A DNA stretch of 64,000 nucleotides from Siphonodentalium dalli (lineage: Eukaryota; Mollusca; Scaphopoda; Gadilida; Siphonodentaliidae). The stretch spans positions 125,155,030 through 125,219,029 of the forward strand of contig CP136067.1 in NCBI GenBank assembly GCA_032622095.1, read 5' to 3'. The notes under the pieces were generated by a model. The model was not told where the DNA came from. It saw nothing but the letters and a program-made list of their open reading frames with translations, and made no database searches. Made by a program: the position numbers and the translations under genes. Positions within the stretch are counted from its first letter, which is position 1. Each line of letters begins with the position of its first letter. Positions 35,348 through 46,239 of the stretch are shown here, piece by piece.

Positions 35348-35586
35348 AACATATATCGGGGAATAACAAGTTTCAAAGATCGATATCTGATCACTCTGAT
35401 CTTTGATGGTTGTGTTCCTCGACTCGAATAAAATAATTTCTACCATCGAAGCCAGAGAAATAGTAACTTGGGAGGGTTAATTCGGATTATGCAACTTTAA
35501 CATAATAACGATGACACAGTCCTGAGAATATCACGTGTATCGACGATTCACACATCGGTGATTTGCTTGATGAAATAGCTGCACCA

Positions 35587-36301
35587 CATGGTTCGCGCTG
35601 GCCTGAAATTCCCAGGTGCCAACACTGTTGTCAATTGCATTAATTTTATAGCCACTTTATACTTTCTGTTGCCACTTTTTTCCGACCAATATTTTTTGGT
35701 GCCACTTTTGAATTTGTATTTGGACTATCGGTAATGTCTGAATGTCCGAAGAAATCAGAAACTTTCTTCATTTAGAAGGATGTTGCGTGTCTGATGCATT
35801 GTTGCTGAAATCTAACTTGCGCTCTTAAGATTCAAATTTGCTGTATGTCACAGTTTGTGAAAGCTGAGTTACGAAGGACATATTTATGATAATTTATCTA
35901 ACACATACTATCAATGAACAGCTTCCTAACGATGTAGACTCCAGGAAGCCCTTTGTTTGGCTAATGTTTGTCAAATTAGAGTCAATAGCCGTACTTAGTG
36001 TTATTGTCGAGTAGAAATTCGAAACCCTTTCACCACAGCGATAAAATAAGTCGATCTGACATAAGCCGCGAATCTATTATACCCTTTGAATTGGGACCCA
36101 ATTACCTATGTCGTGACCGGATATCGATGTGTGTTTTGTTTCGACGATTGACTGCAAGCTTTATTATATGCCCGATGGGTACCAATTGCCAAATGCCAAA
36201 AAGCAAGTTGCCACTTTTTGTAGCCAATCGGGATTTGTTTGGAGCCATTTAATTTTTTTAATAGCAATTTGCTAAATTGGCAATGGGCAGCGCGAACCCT
36301 G
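35587..36301. mobile_element. hAT-type non-autonomous transposon, 715 bp
   Basis: Ends CATGGTTCGCGCTGGCC (left) and the inverse of CAGGGTTCGCGCTGCCC (right) agree at 15 of 17 bases. Flanks are CTGCACCA (35579-35586) and CTGCATCA (36302-36309), an 8-bp duplication with one later change. The inside has several TTGCCACTTTTT motifs and no transposase. The left flank frame (ending LLDEIAA at the insertion) hints that it may have landed in an exon, but the frame does not continue far on the right. Confidence 0.82.
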
Positions 36302-36481
36302 CTGCATCATCTATCATGCAAGTCTCTTGAATCTCCACTCAGTATTCTGTATATCGCACACATTCGTGGCATTCTGATACCAGAAATGACTATGCCTGCC
36401 CACATGCACTGGAAAGACAAGTATGAAACACTAGATAAAAAATATTCCATTGTCAACAATGTTAGTAAAAAAGCGTTATAA
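36302..36481 (+). CDS. possible terminal exon beside the hAT insertion
   Basis: A frame open from inside the hAT element continues through SLESPLSILYIAHIRGILIP and HMHWKDKYETLDKKYSIVNN to KKAL and TAA 36479-36481. Sequence outside the element has a charged, protein-like composition. No family recognised, no acceptor in the right place. It may be chance. Confidence 0.18.
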   Translation: MHHLSCKSLESPLSILYIAHIRGILIPEMTMPAHMHWKDKYETLDKKYSIVNNVSKKAL

Positions 36482-36498
36482 AGACAGTGTCAATATAG

Positions 36499-36531
36499 TT
36501 TGATTGATTGATTAATTGATTGATGGATGGT
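36499..36531 (+). repeat. GATT microsatellite
   Basis: TTGATTGATTGATTAATTGATTGATGG followed by TTAACGTCG, a lead-in often seen at the start or end of mollusc retroposons. No body was confirmed. Confidence 0.6.
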
Positions 36532-38017
36532 TAACGTCGTTCTAGTCGCTAAACCATATCACTTCCAAGAACAGAATCATGTATCAAAAAGGTTTGCAGC
36601 GAAGCAGCTCTGTAGATAAATCAGACAGAGGATTAGATTAAAACAACGCAAGGATGAATTACATGTATGTACAAATGAAAACACCGAAGAAGAATGTGTC
36701 CACTTGGAGACAGCAATATAAATTCAAGAACTGACTAGTGTGCAATTATACTACAAAACGTATACAAGTAGTACACGAATAGATAATAAATAGCAAATAA
36801 ATAACACGAAACTAACTAGTAACACATATTTTGTTTTCTTCGTGTAGGGGGAAGTACACTTTTATGACAAGTGCAAATCAATTTTCCTCTATTGGGAACG
36901 GAATTTCTGTTGCCGGGTGATACGAAACACCAACTCGTAAAATACACTTTTCTATATGCAGTATGCACTGTTAGTGACCAGTGTAAATGTTTTCTTCTGT
37001 ATTGCGCGGAATTAATTTGACCGTAAACAGTTTAATTAATTAATTATTGTTTTGTGTATATTTAACTTGAAAATAAAGATATTAGAACAGATGGCCGAAA
37101 TTAAATCTGAAACATTGTGGAGAGGCGTGACTAGCCGATTGATTGAGCCGGGTCAACTTAACCACCTGTCTTGAAGAGATGTAGGACCAAAGATGACCAT
37201 GAACTAAGCCGCATCCGCTGGTCGATGCCTCATGTAATACGGCTGCACTGGTAACTCCAGGACTCCTACATCACACCGCACGGGATGCACCCCACGGCAA
37301 ACAGGGTGCCACATTAGAGGATCCTTACCCCTCGCGATTGATTGGCCAAAACGTACAATAATATTGTACAGCAATACTCTGATTAATCGACCCATTTAAT
37401 CATATGTTAACCGTGAATGCTAGCATTTGATGCTATATGCGGTATCCACCAGTAATCTTAGTATTTTTTTACCATGGTAAACCAAGCACATTACCGCCGC
37501 ATTATTTTGTGTTGCGACTGCCGTATACTGGATTAATTATTCCCATGAGCGCCATGCACCTAGTTTATTTCTTCGTGAACGCCGTGCTGGGTGCCCGAGA
37601 TACGATTTCTGATATTTCCTATTTTCCAAGCAGTTCTAACTTTGAAAATTCAAGTCAAGCGGCATTACTACGTCACATATATCTAAATGACTTATATAAT
37701 TTAAATATCCATCCTCGCAACTGAAAGTTTGGAGTTCAGCCAGGGATAATGAGCTGATTGGGAAATATATTGTCGTACACTATCCGTAAAAGTACACATA
37801 ATGAATAGTAATTATCAACATATCATCGCGAAAATACGCACATAATCAACATATAAAGTTAAATAGGCATATATTGTGCTTATTTAATGATGACACAAGC
37901 AGATAATTCAGTCATGTCCGTTATTTTTTTTATGGCGCGGGCCACAGTGAAAACACATGTTAAAGAGCGTCCACCTGAAAAGTCGCGAGTTGGCTTATAT
38001 GTGGCATTGTGCGCGCA
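36532..38017. other. no recognisable gene
   Basis: A 95-codon frame (37437-37724) and a 63-codon minus frame are present without domain features. Confidence 0.45.
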
Positions 38018-38120
38018 TCATCTGCTTAGAATCGCCTCATTATGAGTCGATAATGTGACAAAAATGTTCTCATTTTCAGCGTATTATCGACTCAAAATCA
38101 GGAGATTCTAAGCAGATTAT
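38018..38120. repeat. inverted repeat, ~35-bp arms
   Basis: TCTGCTTAGAATC.CCT..TTATGAGTCGATAAT (38019-38053) pairs with ATTATCGACTCAAAATCAGGAGATTCTAAGCAGA (38083-38117), with a ~30-nt loop and a few mismatches. Confidence 0.75.
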
Positions 38121-38391
38121 CTACCTGAAACAAGTGCTTTAATAAAAAGGCTGTTTTGTCGCTCATTATCCGTAAAAAACTAAATCAATATTAGTTATAG
38201 AAAGTGTGTTATAAACAGCATAATAAATTGTTTTCAGTGATAAGGTGACACAATAATTCACAAGGGGAATCGGACCTTTTGGTATGAAACCGTCGTTCGG
38301 TCCATCCATTTGGGTCCATCAGAACCGAGCCCATCTCGAAATCATAGAAACCAACTGATTATACTCTGTATATAATATCATTTCAGGGGCA

Positions 38392-38673
38392 TTGAAGTAC
38401 TGGATACCAACTTATACCACGGCGATAGATCATGCCGCAAATTGTATGTGTACCTTGAACGGAATGCATATATACAGAATGGAAAACCCAACAATACCAC
38501 TGGACATTACAGCATATATTGGGTGGGTATATAGACCGTCATCGTCATCAGAATCACATTTGTTTTGTAACGTCGGAAAACCTACAACAGCTGAACCGTG
38601 TGAGAATGTAAATATGCATTCCTTAGCTCGTTCCCAACCACTGATACACATATGTAATTCATTCCACAAGTAG
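38392..38673 (+). CDS. possible exon, unknown
   Basis: After TTTCAG (38385-38390) a frame of ~93 codons reads ALKYWIPTYTTAIDHAANCM and later SSSSESHLFCNVGKPTTAEP to TAG 38671-38673, with five Cys. The same stretch also has a 79-codon frame on the other strand, which weakens the case. Function unknown. Confidence 0.2.
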   Translation: MKYWIPTYTTAIDHAANCMCTLNGMHIYRMENPTIPLDITAYIGWVYRPSSSSESHLFCNVGKPTTAEPCENVNMHSLARSQPLIHICNSFHK

Positions 38674-38867
38674 CTGTTTACTCATATCAGTCTACATATA
38701 TCACAGCATGTATTTCGAACAATACAGTGATGATATACGAATGACAAACTTTTAGGTCGATCTTTGTCGATGTATCTGTCAATAAAGAAAGTTCATTTGT
38801 ATATTTATCTGGCACGGTAAAAGTATAAAGGAATATGTGTAAAAACTATAAAAAAAAAAATATTAAT

Positions 38868-38938
38868 TTCTATGATATCATATGATTTGATATGATATGA
38901 TATGAATTTATATGATATGCTAGCAATGTCTACGATAT
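38868..38938 (+). repeat. TATGATA-type microsatellite at the LINE target
   Basis: Imperfect ATATGAT repeats immediately before the LINE's 3' flank. Confidence 0.7.
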
Positions 38939-38949
38939 ATGATATGCTT

Positions 38950-38953
<4 letters not shown>
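38939..38953. repeat. LINE target-site duplication, 3' side
   Basis: ATGATATGCTTTATT, identical to 46496-46510. The 15-bp length is typical of target-primed reverse transcription. Confidence 0.92.

Positions 38954-38982
<29 letters not shown>
38954..38982 (-). other. LINE poly(A) tail
   Basis: A pure T run (31 T from 38952, two of them assigned to the target duplication) on the plus strand is poly(A) at the 3' end of the minus-strand LINE. AATAAA directly precedes it (ATCAATAAAA). Confidence 0.9.
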
Positions 38983-38984
<2 letters not shown>

Positions 38985-39053
38985 TGATAAAGAAGAATAA
39001 TAACAAAAGAAAGAGACAAAATACATTCACTCATTCATGCTCTCTGTCCAAAA

Positions 39054-39078
39054 CATGGAAGAGTTTCACTCTTCCATG
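39054..39078 (-). promoter_or_regulatory. stem-loop in the LINE 3' region
   Basis: CATGGAAGAGT (39054-39064), loop TTC, ACTCTTCCATG (39068-39078): an 11-bp perfect stem about 75 nt before the tail. In several LINE families a 3'-end stem-loop is what the reverse transcriptase recognises; that role is inferred here. Confidence 0.6.
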
Positions 39079-39735
39079 CCCTGGCCTACTTTCTTACCTG
39101 TGACATGCAATTAGAAAATATTTAAAGCCACACTATGTGTTAGGACAATTTTAACAGTCATCGTTCAGCTTAAAAGCAAGACCAATAATCGATACTAGGT
39201 ACTACCTTGATATATTTTTGCCTGAAAAGGACTTTCTTTAGCAACAACAATGATAATAAAAAACAATAGATTATTTGTTTGTCTTCAGATTAACTTTAAA
39301 TTTCCCTTATTAACCGGCTAAAGTGGTCGATGGTTTGCAATATTTAAGGTTTGCAAATTCAATGTTCCAACACTATGTGCAGCTTTAATTGATTTAAGTT
39401 CTGAATTTAACATAAACAGTTTAATTAGTAAATTTAACCATATTGAGACCGTATTGTAAATATTGTGAATATTGCCTGGTTCGATAGCAAAGGGGAAAAA
39501 TACACAACGCTCGCTTGAATTGCGTTTGGGACTGTGATTGTAAAATGTTGTGATGTGGTTAAGCATACCATGTATATATTGACGTTCTTGTGGACTGTAT
39601 TACTGGACCAATAAGAATGAGAATGATCGCTCGGGTACCGGGTAATTGATTTATGCTGTGTGTTGTTCAGGGTCACTGTTAAGGTAGGGTATACTTTGAG
39701 TCTGTAAAAAACAGGGTTTTTAATATAATATTATA

Positions 39736-42700
39736 TTATTTTATTTTTAAGGCATTTCGCAGTGCCAGCCACTGATTATCGAAGTCGTGATTCATGTTAC
39801 ATTTTGCGTTGTATCTCTCGCATTCATACCTAAATTGAAGATCGCAAAGGAACGGGCGAAGCGACAGCTGTGTCGGTGTGAATTTTGTCCTATATATATA
39901 TTGTTTCAACACTAGTAGGAAAAGGTTAATTTTTGAATATCTGTATTCATGATCGATACCTATAATGATATTCTTTTTTGTTAGATCAATTGGAAATTGG
40001 TTGTTTCTTGTCCATGTTTTAATTTCTAGTATAAAGGTTTGGACGTGGGGACAATCCCAGAAAATATGAGATATGGTTTCCTGTACATTTTGACAGCGAT
40101 TGCAAAAATCGTCGAGTCTAAGGTTAGCCATCTTCAGAAATTTATTGGTACTAATAATTCGTGTGTTTATTCTGAATTGGAGCCACTGTAATTTCGTATC
40201 CGTTGTCGTTTTAAAGGGCATGCTCAAATGTTCTTCCCAGTTTTCTATCTTCTCGCCTATTTCGTATTCCCATTTTTGGCATGCATTCGGCATATTTTTC
40301 CCATTTGTTAGAGTTTTGTAAAATAATTGCCCGCCTTTTACGTCACGGAGTATCGGAGCGAGATTGTTGGGTAGGAATGGACATGGCATACGGATTAAGC
40401 GTTGATTAAGAGAACTTGCCAATGAGAAAATCTGACGCTTTATGTTGTTGATTGTTATGAAATCGACGCGGATGTTGAAAGTTGCATATAATGTGAATGG
40501 GGTATGGAATTTATTATCTGATTGGAATAGATCATTTATATAATATATTCCCGCATCTTTCCACGACTTCAAGTTGATCGACGAACCTCCGATTTTTATG
40601 TTCGGATTATTCCAGATAGTTGAGGTCATAATATTATCATTTGCATTATTTAGTCGCATAAATTTACACCATGCGCGGAAGACGTCTCTCCAGAATGGAT
40701 TTGCGAACTTGTCTGTTTGCTTTACAATATAATTTGCGTGGTATGTGAGAAGGAGTGGGTCGTTTAAGAGAGGGGTGGTATTGCATAGTGAAGCCCACTT
40801 CGATTGTTTGCAAATCAAACGTCGTATCCAGGTCATTTTCATGGCGGCATCAAAGTTTTCAACATTAATCATCTTCAAACCTCCGTACATATGGTCAGCA
40901 CATAATTGTTTTCTTTTTATTCTATCGCGTTTGGAATTCCAAATGAAATTATATAGACAGGTATTTAGGGCTTTCAAAAAGGCTGTATCCGGACTTGGGA
41001 GAGCTATAAATAGGTGTGTCAATTTAGGTAAGATTAGTGATTTGATAACTGTTATTCTACCTAAAGGGGTCAGGAGTCTGTGTTTCCAAATTTTTGTGGT
41101 CCTATCAATATCTTCGAGTTTATAACTGTAGTTTATATTCATGTTTGTTAAATTAGTGTCGAAATGAATGCCTAGAAAATTAAAGGTGTTTACGGTAGAC
41201 AGGTTTAATTCCGAAAGCACTTGTCGTATTTTATTTTGTGACTCAATCCCTATCCACGCTGCTTGACATTTTTCAGGATTTATGCGCAGACCCGATACCC
41301 GAGCAAATTCGTCCAGTGTTAAGTACGATTCGCGTAGACTATTTTCAGAACCATCAAGTATGAGCGTCGTGTCGTCCGCATATTGTGTTATTTTGTACTC
41401 TGAACCGCCGAGGAAAATCCCTTTAATTGTATTGTTTTGTCGTATCATTAGTCCTAAAACTTCGGCACAGAGGAGGAAGATATACGGGGATATTGGGTCA
41501 CCCTGGCGGCAGCCTCTCCCTAACATGAAGCTCTGAGAAATATGACCATTAATCAGAATAGATGAACTGGCATTCTCGTACAAAATTGATATCCATTTTT
41601 TTACTGCATCTCCAAAATTAAAAAGGTCAAGACATTTTCTTATAAATGACCAGGAAACAGTGTCAAATGCTTTTTCAAAATCGATAAGGAGTAGTAGGCC
41701 AGATTTATTTTCTTGCTTTGTCCTGTGAATTATGTCATATATAAGTCGGGTGTTGTCACCTATATACCTACCAGCTAGAAACCCAGTTTGATCGGAGTTG
41801 ATTATAGATGGGAGCACACGTTTTATTCTGTCAGCTATGCATGACGAGGCTAGTTTGTAGGATGTATTCAAGAGGGTGATGGGACGCCAGTTTTTTATCA
41901 TCTGCCTATTTTTATCCTTTTTTGGTATCAACGTTATAATGCCTTGTTTTTGTGTGATTGATAGCTCCCCCATTGAAAACGATTCATTGAGCGACTCTGT
42001 TAAGAAGGGGCCAAGGTCAGACCAAAAAAATTTATAAAATTCATAAGTGTATCCGGATGGCCCTGGGCTTTTATTATTTTTGGTGGTCTTAAGCGCATCT
42101 GTTAATTCTTGCAAGGTTAAAGGTCCTTCAATACTCGAGGCCTGCATGTTGCTTAGTTTAGGAACGGTTCCTTCGTTAAGAAGGGATTTTAAATCGCGAT
42201 CGTCCATTGACCTATATGAGTATAAATTAAGATAAAAATTTCGGACTTCTTTCATGATATCGGTTTGTTTTGTGATTGTACTATCATTCGCCACTGTCAG
42301 GCTGGTCAGGGCTTTGGAAATGTAATTACGTTTTTCTAAATTTAGAAAATATTTTGTTGGTTTTTCGCCTTCCTCTATCCATTTTGCACGAGATCTAACC
42401 ATGGTTCCGCGGATTGTTTCTCTTCGCATTGCTTCCATTTCGACTTCTACTTTTTCTAAGTCTTCCATTATTTTTTGCTTTTCTTCAGAGCTATATGATG
42501 GATGCTCAAGATCAGAAATAATTTTTGCCTTTTTTAATGTTAGATTTTTCTCAATTTTTATTCGCTCACGTTTTCGATTTGCAGAAAATCGTATAGTAGC
42601 GCCTCTGATATCAAGCAACACTGCGTCGAGAAATAGTCGTTTTCCAATGGAGCAATTTTTAATGCTTTTTTCCTCATTTGAGGAGTAAGAATATCTTATT

Positions 42701-43518
42701 TTGTTTTCAGCTATGATTCCTTTTACTAAGTCGACATATTCTCTACAGTATAACAGAGAATTATTAAATTTCCAAAAACCTGGACCAGTCTTGATGTCAC
42801 TGACGTTTAATGGGAGTGAAATAATAGAATGATCTGTTTTGTATCCGGGTAAAATTGTCGGTCCTTTTCCCACTAGATTAAGGAGGTCCTCCGAAATTAA
42901 AAAGTAATCTAGCCTCGCCATTTTAATTGGGGATTTTCTTCTCCACGTATATCGTCTTTCTTGTTTGTTAAATAATCTCCACACGTCAACTAGTTCGAGG
43001 CTGCCGGAAAGGTCCGCAACTTCATTTTGGGCGCGGGGGTTGTTTAAATGTTTGTAGTTATAAGTGTCTAAGTCTTGTTTCTGTACCAGATTCCAGTCTC
43101 CACACATGATTATTTGCGTGTTCCCAATCTGGGTAATTAATTTTTTTAGGTTAGAGTAAAATGCTGGATTATCTTCATTTGGCCCATACAAGTTCATCAA
43201 ACTTAAACGTATATTTTCTATGGTTATGTCGAGTATAATAAAATTTCCACCAGAATCTTTATGTGTTTCGTGGATACTATATTCAAAGTTATTTCTAAAT
43301 AGAATAGCTACACCTCTAGCCTGGGAAGTATAAGATGACATTATCGCTTTGCATCCCCATTCTGTTTCAATACACCTTTCCATCTGTTTAGTGAAATGTG
43401 TGTCTTGCAAGCAATATATCGAGCCCTCCATGTTACGAATGTGGTGAAAGACGTCTCGGCGTTTCTCGGCTTGGTTAAGTCCACGGCAGTTCAGAGACAA
43501 AATTTTAATAGTACTCAT
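39736..43518 (-). CDS. LINE ORF2: endonuclease and reverse transcriptase
   Basis: A 1260-codon intact frame. Residues 1-240 are an AP-type endonuclease: LSLNCRGL at 7, LQDTH near 38 (where many relatives have QETH), NLYGPNED, CGDWN at 138-142, ARLDYFLIS and TDHSII. The reverse transcriptase follows: ITLIPKKDK, NWRPITLLNTSYK, QTGFLAGRYIGDN, LLLIDFEKAFDTVSW near 610, GRGCRQGDPISPY and the catalytic YADD near 713. A CNRCQ...H...C zinc knuckle lies near 1139. The protein nicks the target DNA and copies the LINE RNA onto it in the nucleus. The start ATG 43516-43518 precedes the standard endonuclease beginning. There are no internal stops and all catalytic motifs are present, so it may be functional. 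Confidence 0.95.
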   Translation of the reverse strand: MSTIKILSLNCRGLNQAEKRRDVFHHIRNMEGSIYCLQDTHFTKQMERCIETEWGCKAIMSSYTSQARGVAILFRNNFEYSIHETHKDSGGNFIILDITIENIRLSLMNLYGPNEDNPAFYSNLKKLITQIGNTQIIMCGDWNLVQKQDLDTYNYKHLNNPRAQNEVADLSGSLELVDVWRLFNKQERRYTWRRKSPIKMARLDYFLISEDLLNLVGKGPTILPGYKTDHSIISLPLNVSDIKTGPGFWKFNNSLLYCREYVDLVKGIIAENKIRYSYSSNEEKSIKNCSIGKRLFLDAVLLDIRGATIRFSANRKRERIKIEKNLTLKKAKIISDLEHPSYSSEEKQKIMEDLEKVEVEMEAMRRETIRGTMVRSRAKWIEEGEKPTKYFLNLEKRNYISKALTSLTVANDSTITKQTDIMKEVRNFYLNLYSYRSMDDRDLKSLLNEGTVPKLSNMQASSIEGPLTLQELTDALKTTKNNKSPGPSGYTYEFYKFFWSDLGPFLTESLNESFSMGELSITQKQGIITLIPKKDKNRQMIKNWRPITLLNTSYKLASSCIADRIKRVLPSIINSDQTGFLAGRYIGDNTRLIYDIIHRTKQENKSGLLLLIDFEKAFDTVSWSFIRKCLDLFNFGDAVKKWISILYENASSSILINGHISQSFMLGRGCRQGDPISPYIFLLCAEVLGLMIRQNNTIKGIFLGGSEYKITQYADDTTLILDGSENSLRESYLTLDEFARVSGLRINPEKCQAAWIGIESQNKIRQVLSELNLSTVNTFNFLGIHFDTNLTNMNINYSYKLEDIDRTTKIWKHRLLTPLGRITVIKSLILPKLTHLFIALPSPDTAFLKALNTCLYNFIWNSKRDRIKRKQLCADHMYGGLKMINVENFDAAMKMTWIRRLICKQSKWASLCNTTPLLNDPLLLTYHANYIVKQTDKFANPFWRDVFRAWCKFMRLNNANDNIMTSTIWNNPNIKIGGSSINLKSWKDAGIYYINDLFQSDNKFHTPFTLYATFNIRVDFITINNIKRQIFSLASSLNQRLIRMPCPFLPNNLAPILRDVKGGQLFYKTLTNGKNMPNACQKWEYEIGEKIENWEEHLSMPFKTTTDTKLQWLQFRINTRIISTNKFLKMANLRLDDFCNRCQNVQETISHIFWDCPHVQTFILEIKTWTRNNQFPIDLTKKNIIIGIDHEYRYSKINLFLLVLKQYIYRTKFTPTQLSLRPFLCDLQFRYECERYNAKCNMNHDFDNQWLALRNALKIK

Positions 43519-45293
43519 TGATATTATATGCGGACGCCCTAGCTGCCGAACCAGAAATGTGTACTATTTGGTAATGTATACGGTACATATATGCATATAA
43601 CATTATGGTACATTTTGATGTCACATTCATTCGCACTAAGAAAAGAGACACATGCATAACAAAGGTAGAGTACAGAAATAGCAAAAACAAAGACAAATAC
43701 ATACCGGTTGAAGGTTGTTGTCAGCTTGGATGGACAACACTGACCGCCCAGTGGTGGCAATATATAATATAGGTTAGGGCAATTGGCTTGCCAAAACCCC
43801 GGGAAAAAAAAAATAATAAAAAATAAAAAATAAATAAAAAGGGGGGGGGGGGGGTGTCTGAGGCAACATACATATACACGAAGACATTAAAGTGTAGTGG
43901 AAAAGATTCTGATTACCTGTTATAATAACATAATTATTTATACCATGATATATCCTGACCACAGTACCTACACGAGTCAGCACATACATATATTTATTGA
44001 GTAAGTATTATACTATCTATTTTAGTCATGTGAAGTGGTGCTCCAGGCAGAACAAACTACATAGCACGAAATACCAATTAAGACAGGGGTCAATATCAGC
44101 ACCCTGTTTGAAAGTGTGGTATATTCTACATTATATTATATGTAATCCAGAGTGCCTTTCAAGTCTTGAATAAAATGAAACTGTTCATGGAGAAAATGAC
44201 AGCACATTTGTTAAATCTGGACGTTTTGAGCATATAGTTGACTTCAGTCAGTCCGCTATATTTAGATACTCGGCAAACCGATCGATAAATGGACAAATTC
44301 CAACAATTATTAACACTTAGTAGAGACGGGTGATTATTGTTAACAGTGTTCGTGTGACACAAATAATTAGGCCAAAAGTCAGGTTATTCATTGTGCTTTC
44401 CGTCTGTGCTGACTCAGAATGTGTCAAAATAAGATGTGGAGTTTAATGTATCATTCGTAATTCTGGATTTACTATGGATCATATTGTGTCTCTTCTGAAC
44501 AAACGTTATGTCAGGATTACTTTAAAGGATGACTTCTTCATTTATGAAAAACCCTAAGAATTGTTTTATTTGGAGATTGACGGGATTACAAAGTTAAAAA
44601 GGTCGAATGTTTAACAGCTGTTTAAGGTAAATCCAAAGTAGATATTAGGTGGCACTGCTCGCGTCATACATGGCGTGGAGCCGCTGGAGGAATGTACTAT
44701 TCAAACAAATTGTATGTCAAAGGGTCAAAGACTATTCAATTTCATGAGAATCTACATTATTGGGGGGGGGGTATTTTTTGGTATATTATAAAAATATGTA
44801 TAATATGCAAAACAATGTATCTAATATAACCATCTAATCAAGAATAACACTGAACTCATGTCACTGCATGTCAAGTGACTGCATTCCAGCTATAAAAGTA
44901 GCTTACATTGGGGTAGGATGCTTGCTGAAAATCGCCGAGTTTAACAGGGCGACATTTCGGTGTTATATATACTTTGTAGTTAAATATATATGATATAATT
45001 ATGTAATCAAGTGTAATTCTGAAGTCACGTCTTTACTGAATGACTAAATTTAAGCTATGAAATAAGGCTTATTTTTTAAAGGATATTTAGTGTTGGGGAT
45101 TATATAATTTGCCACAACTGGGGTTTTAGGGATTCTATTAAAGCAATTATATTGGGTAAGGGGGTGTTTGGATCACAAGATATCTTGTGATTGGATTAGG
45201 TCATTTTTCAAAATCATTACATCAGTAGGTCACATGCTACAAAAATACAACATATTTACATACACAGCTAGCATCTGAGCATATCTCAACATA
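43519..45293 (-). other. long spacer between LINE ORF1 and ORF2
   Basis: 1,775 bp without a meaningful frame. It includes an A-rich stretch then 14 G (43801-43854), another G run near 44761, and TCACAAGATATCTTGTGA, an 18-bp palindrome (about 45173-45190). ACTGACCGCCCAGTGG at 43739-43754 is inverted relative to the same motif in the 5' region (46277-46293). Related LINEs usually have short spacers, so a later insertion or a rearrangement is possible. No duplication marking such an insertion was found. Confidence 0.6.
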
Positions 45294-46239
45294 TTAATTG
45301 TCAATTATTTTGTTTAGCTCTTCATGTGTATGGAATTTTTCAATTTTCCCAGATGAGAGCTTCAGGTATAATTTGCCATTTGTGAGCCAAGAGTTTTGAA
45401 CACACGTAGATTTGAAAGCCTTCGTAAGCAGTTCATGATTCAGCTGTGTGGCATCCTCAACAATAGAAATGCCTGATTTCTTCAGGTTACTCCTGGCCTC
45501 AATGACGTCATATTTAGTGAATCTGTTCACAAACTTAACAATAATAGCCCTCGGTTTACGTCGCTGATTATTTTGTTCCTGAATGTCTTTCACTTGTGAT
45601 GTACCTTTGAAATGTTTTCCTATCCTGTGGCACATGTCGATTTCACTCACATGTAGATCTAAGTTAAGACGTCTCTTAAACAGTTCCAACACTTTCCTTC
45701 TACAGTCTTTAGCCGTCTCTTTACTGTCCGACTCCTCTATGCCAAAAATGCGAATACTGTCCTTTCTCCCCTGTTGTTCTAAGTCATTATATCTGTACTT
45801 CATTTTATCCAGTTCTTCTGACATATCATTTTCTCTTTTTTTCGAACTCTGTTATTTTGTTATTGTTTTCCACTTCCAGTACTTTTATTTTATTTTCAAA
45901 CGCAATAACCTTTTCATTGAAAGCCTGAAGAATCTCTTCTTTAAATTTACTAACAATATGTCCAAAATTTTGTATCTGCGATTGCTGTTCCTTGGAATAT
46001 GAATCGTGATTCTCTGTCGACGTTTCTGTAAGTGTGTCAACTCTAGCAATTAAATTCTCAAGTTGTTTAGGGATATCACCCAAAATTGGAGACGGAGGGG
46101 TGGCACCCGGTTTTCCCATAAAGTCTTCCATTGTTAGTTGTTTTTTAGGTTCCGGATTGAAACTGTCGTCACTCTCCAGTGTTGAGTTAGATTTATCACT
46201 ATTACTGTGCTTCTTGTTTTGTTTTCTTTTGTTTGTCAT
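45294..46239 (-). pseudogene. LINE ORF1, split by one frameshift
   Basis: Part 1 (46239-45826, 137 codons) starts MTNKRKQNKKHSNSDKSNS, basic and Ser-rich, then a coiled coil of heptads (ENLIARVDTLTE, FNEKVIAFENKIKVLEVENN). Part 2 (45824-45294, 176 codons) continues the helix (MSEELDKMKYRYNDLEQQGR) into an RNA-recognition fold (DSIRIFGIEE...) and the C-terminal domain (PRAIIVKFVNRFTKYDVI), the L1 ORF1p / Transposase_22 plan. The two frames meet at a run of seven A (minus strand, about 45838-45844). Removing or adding bases there would restore one frame, so the break is a single homopolymer indel, a sequencing error, or less likely programmed slippage. The product is a trimeric RNA-binding chaperone of the LINE particle. 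Confidence 0.85.

Noticed and set aside
40745-41125. 126-codon plus-strand frame
   Set aside because: Antisense shadow of the intact LINE ORF2.
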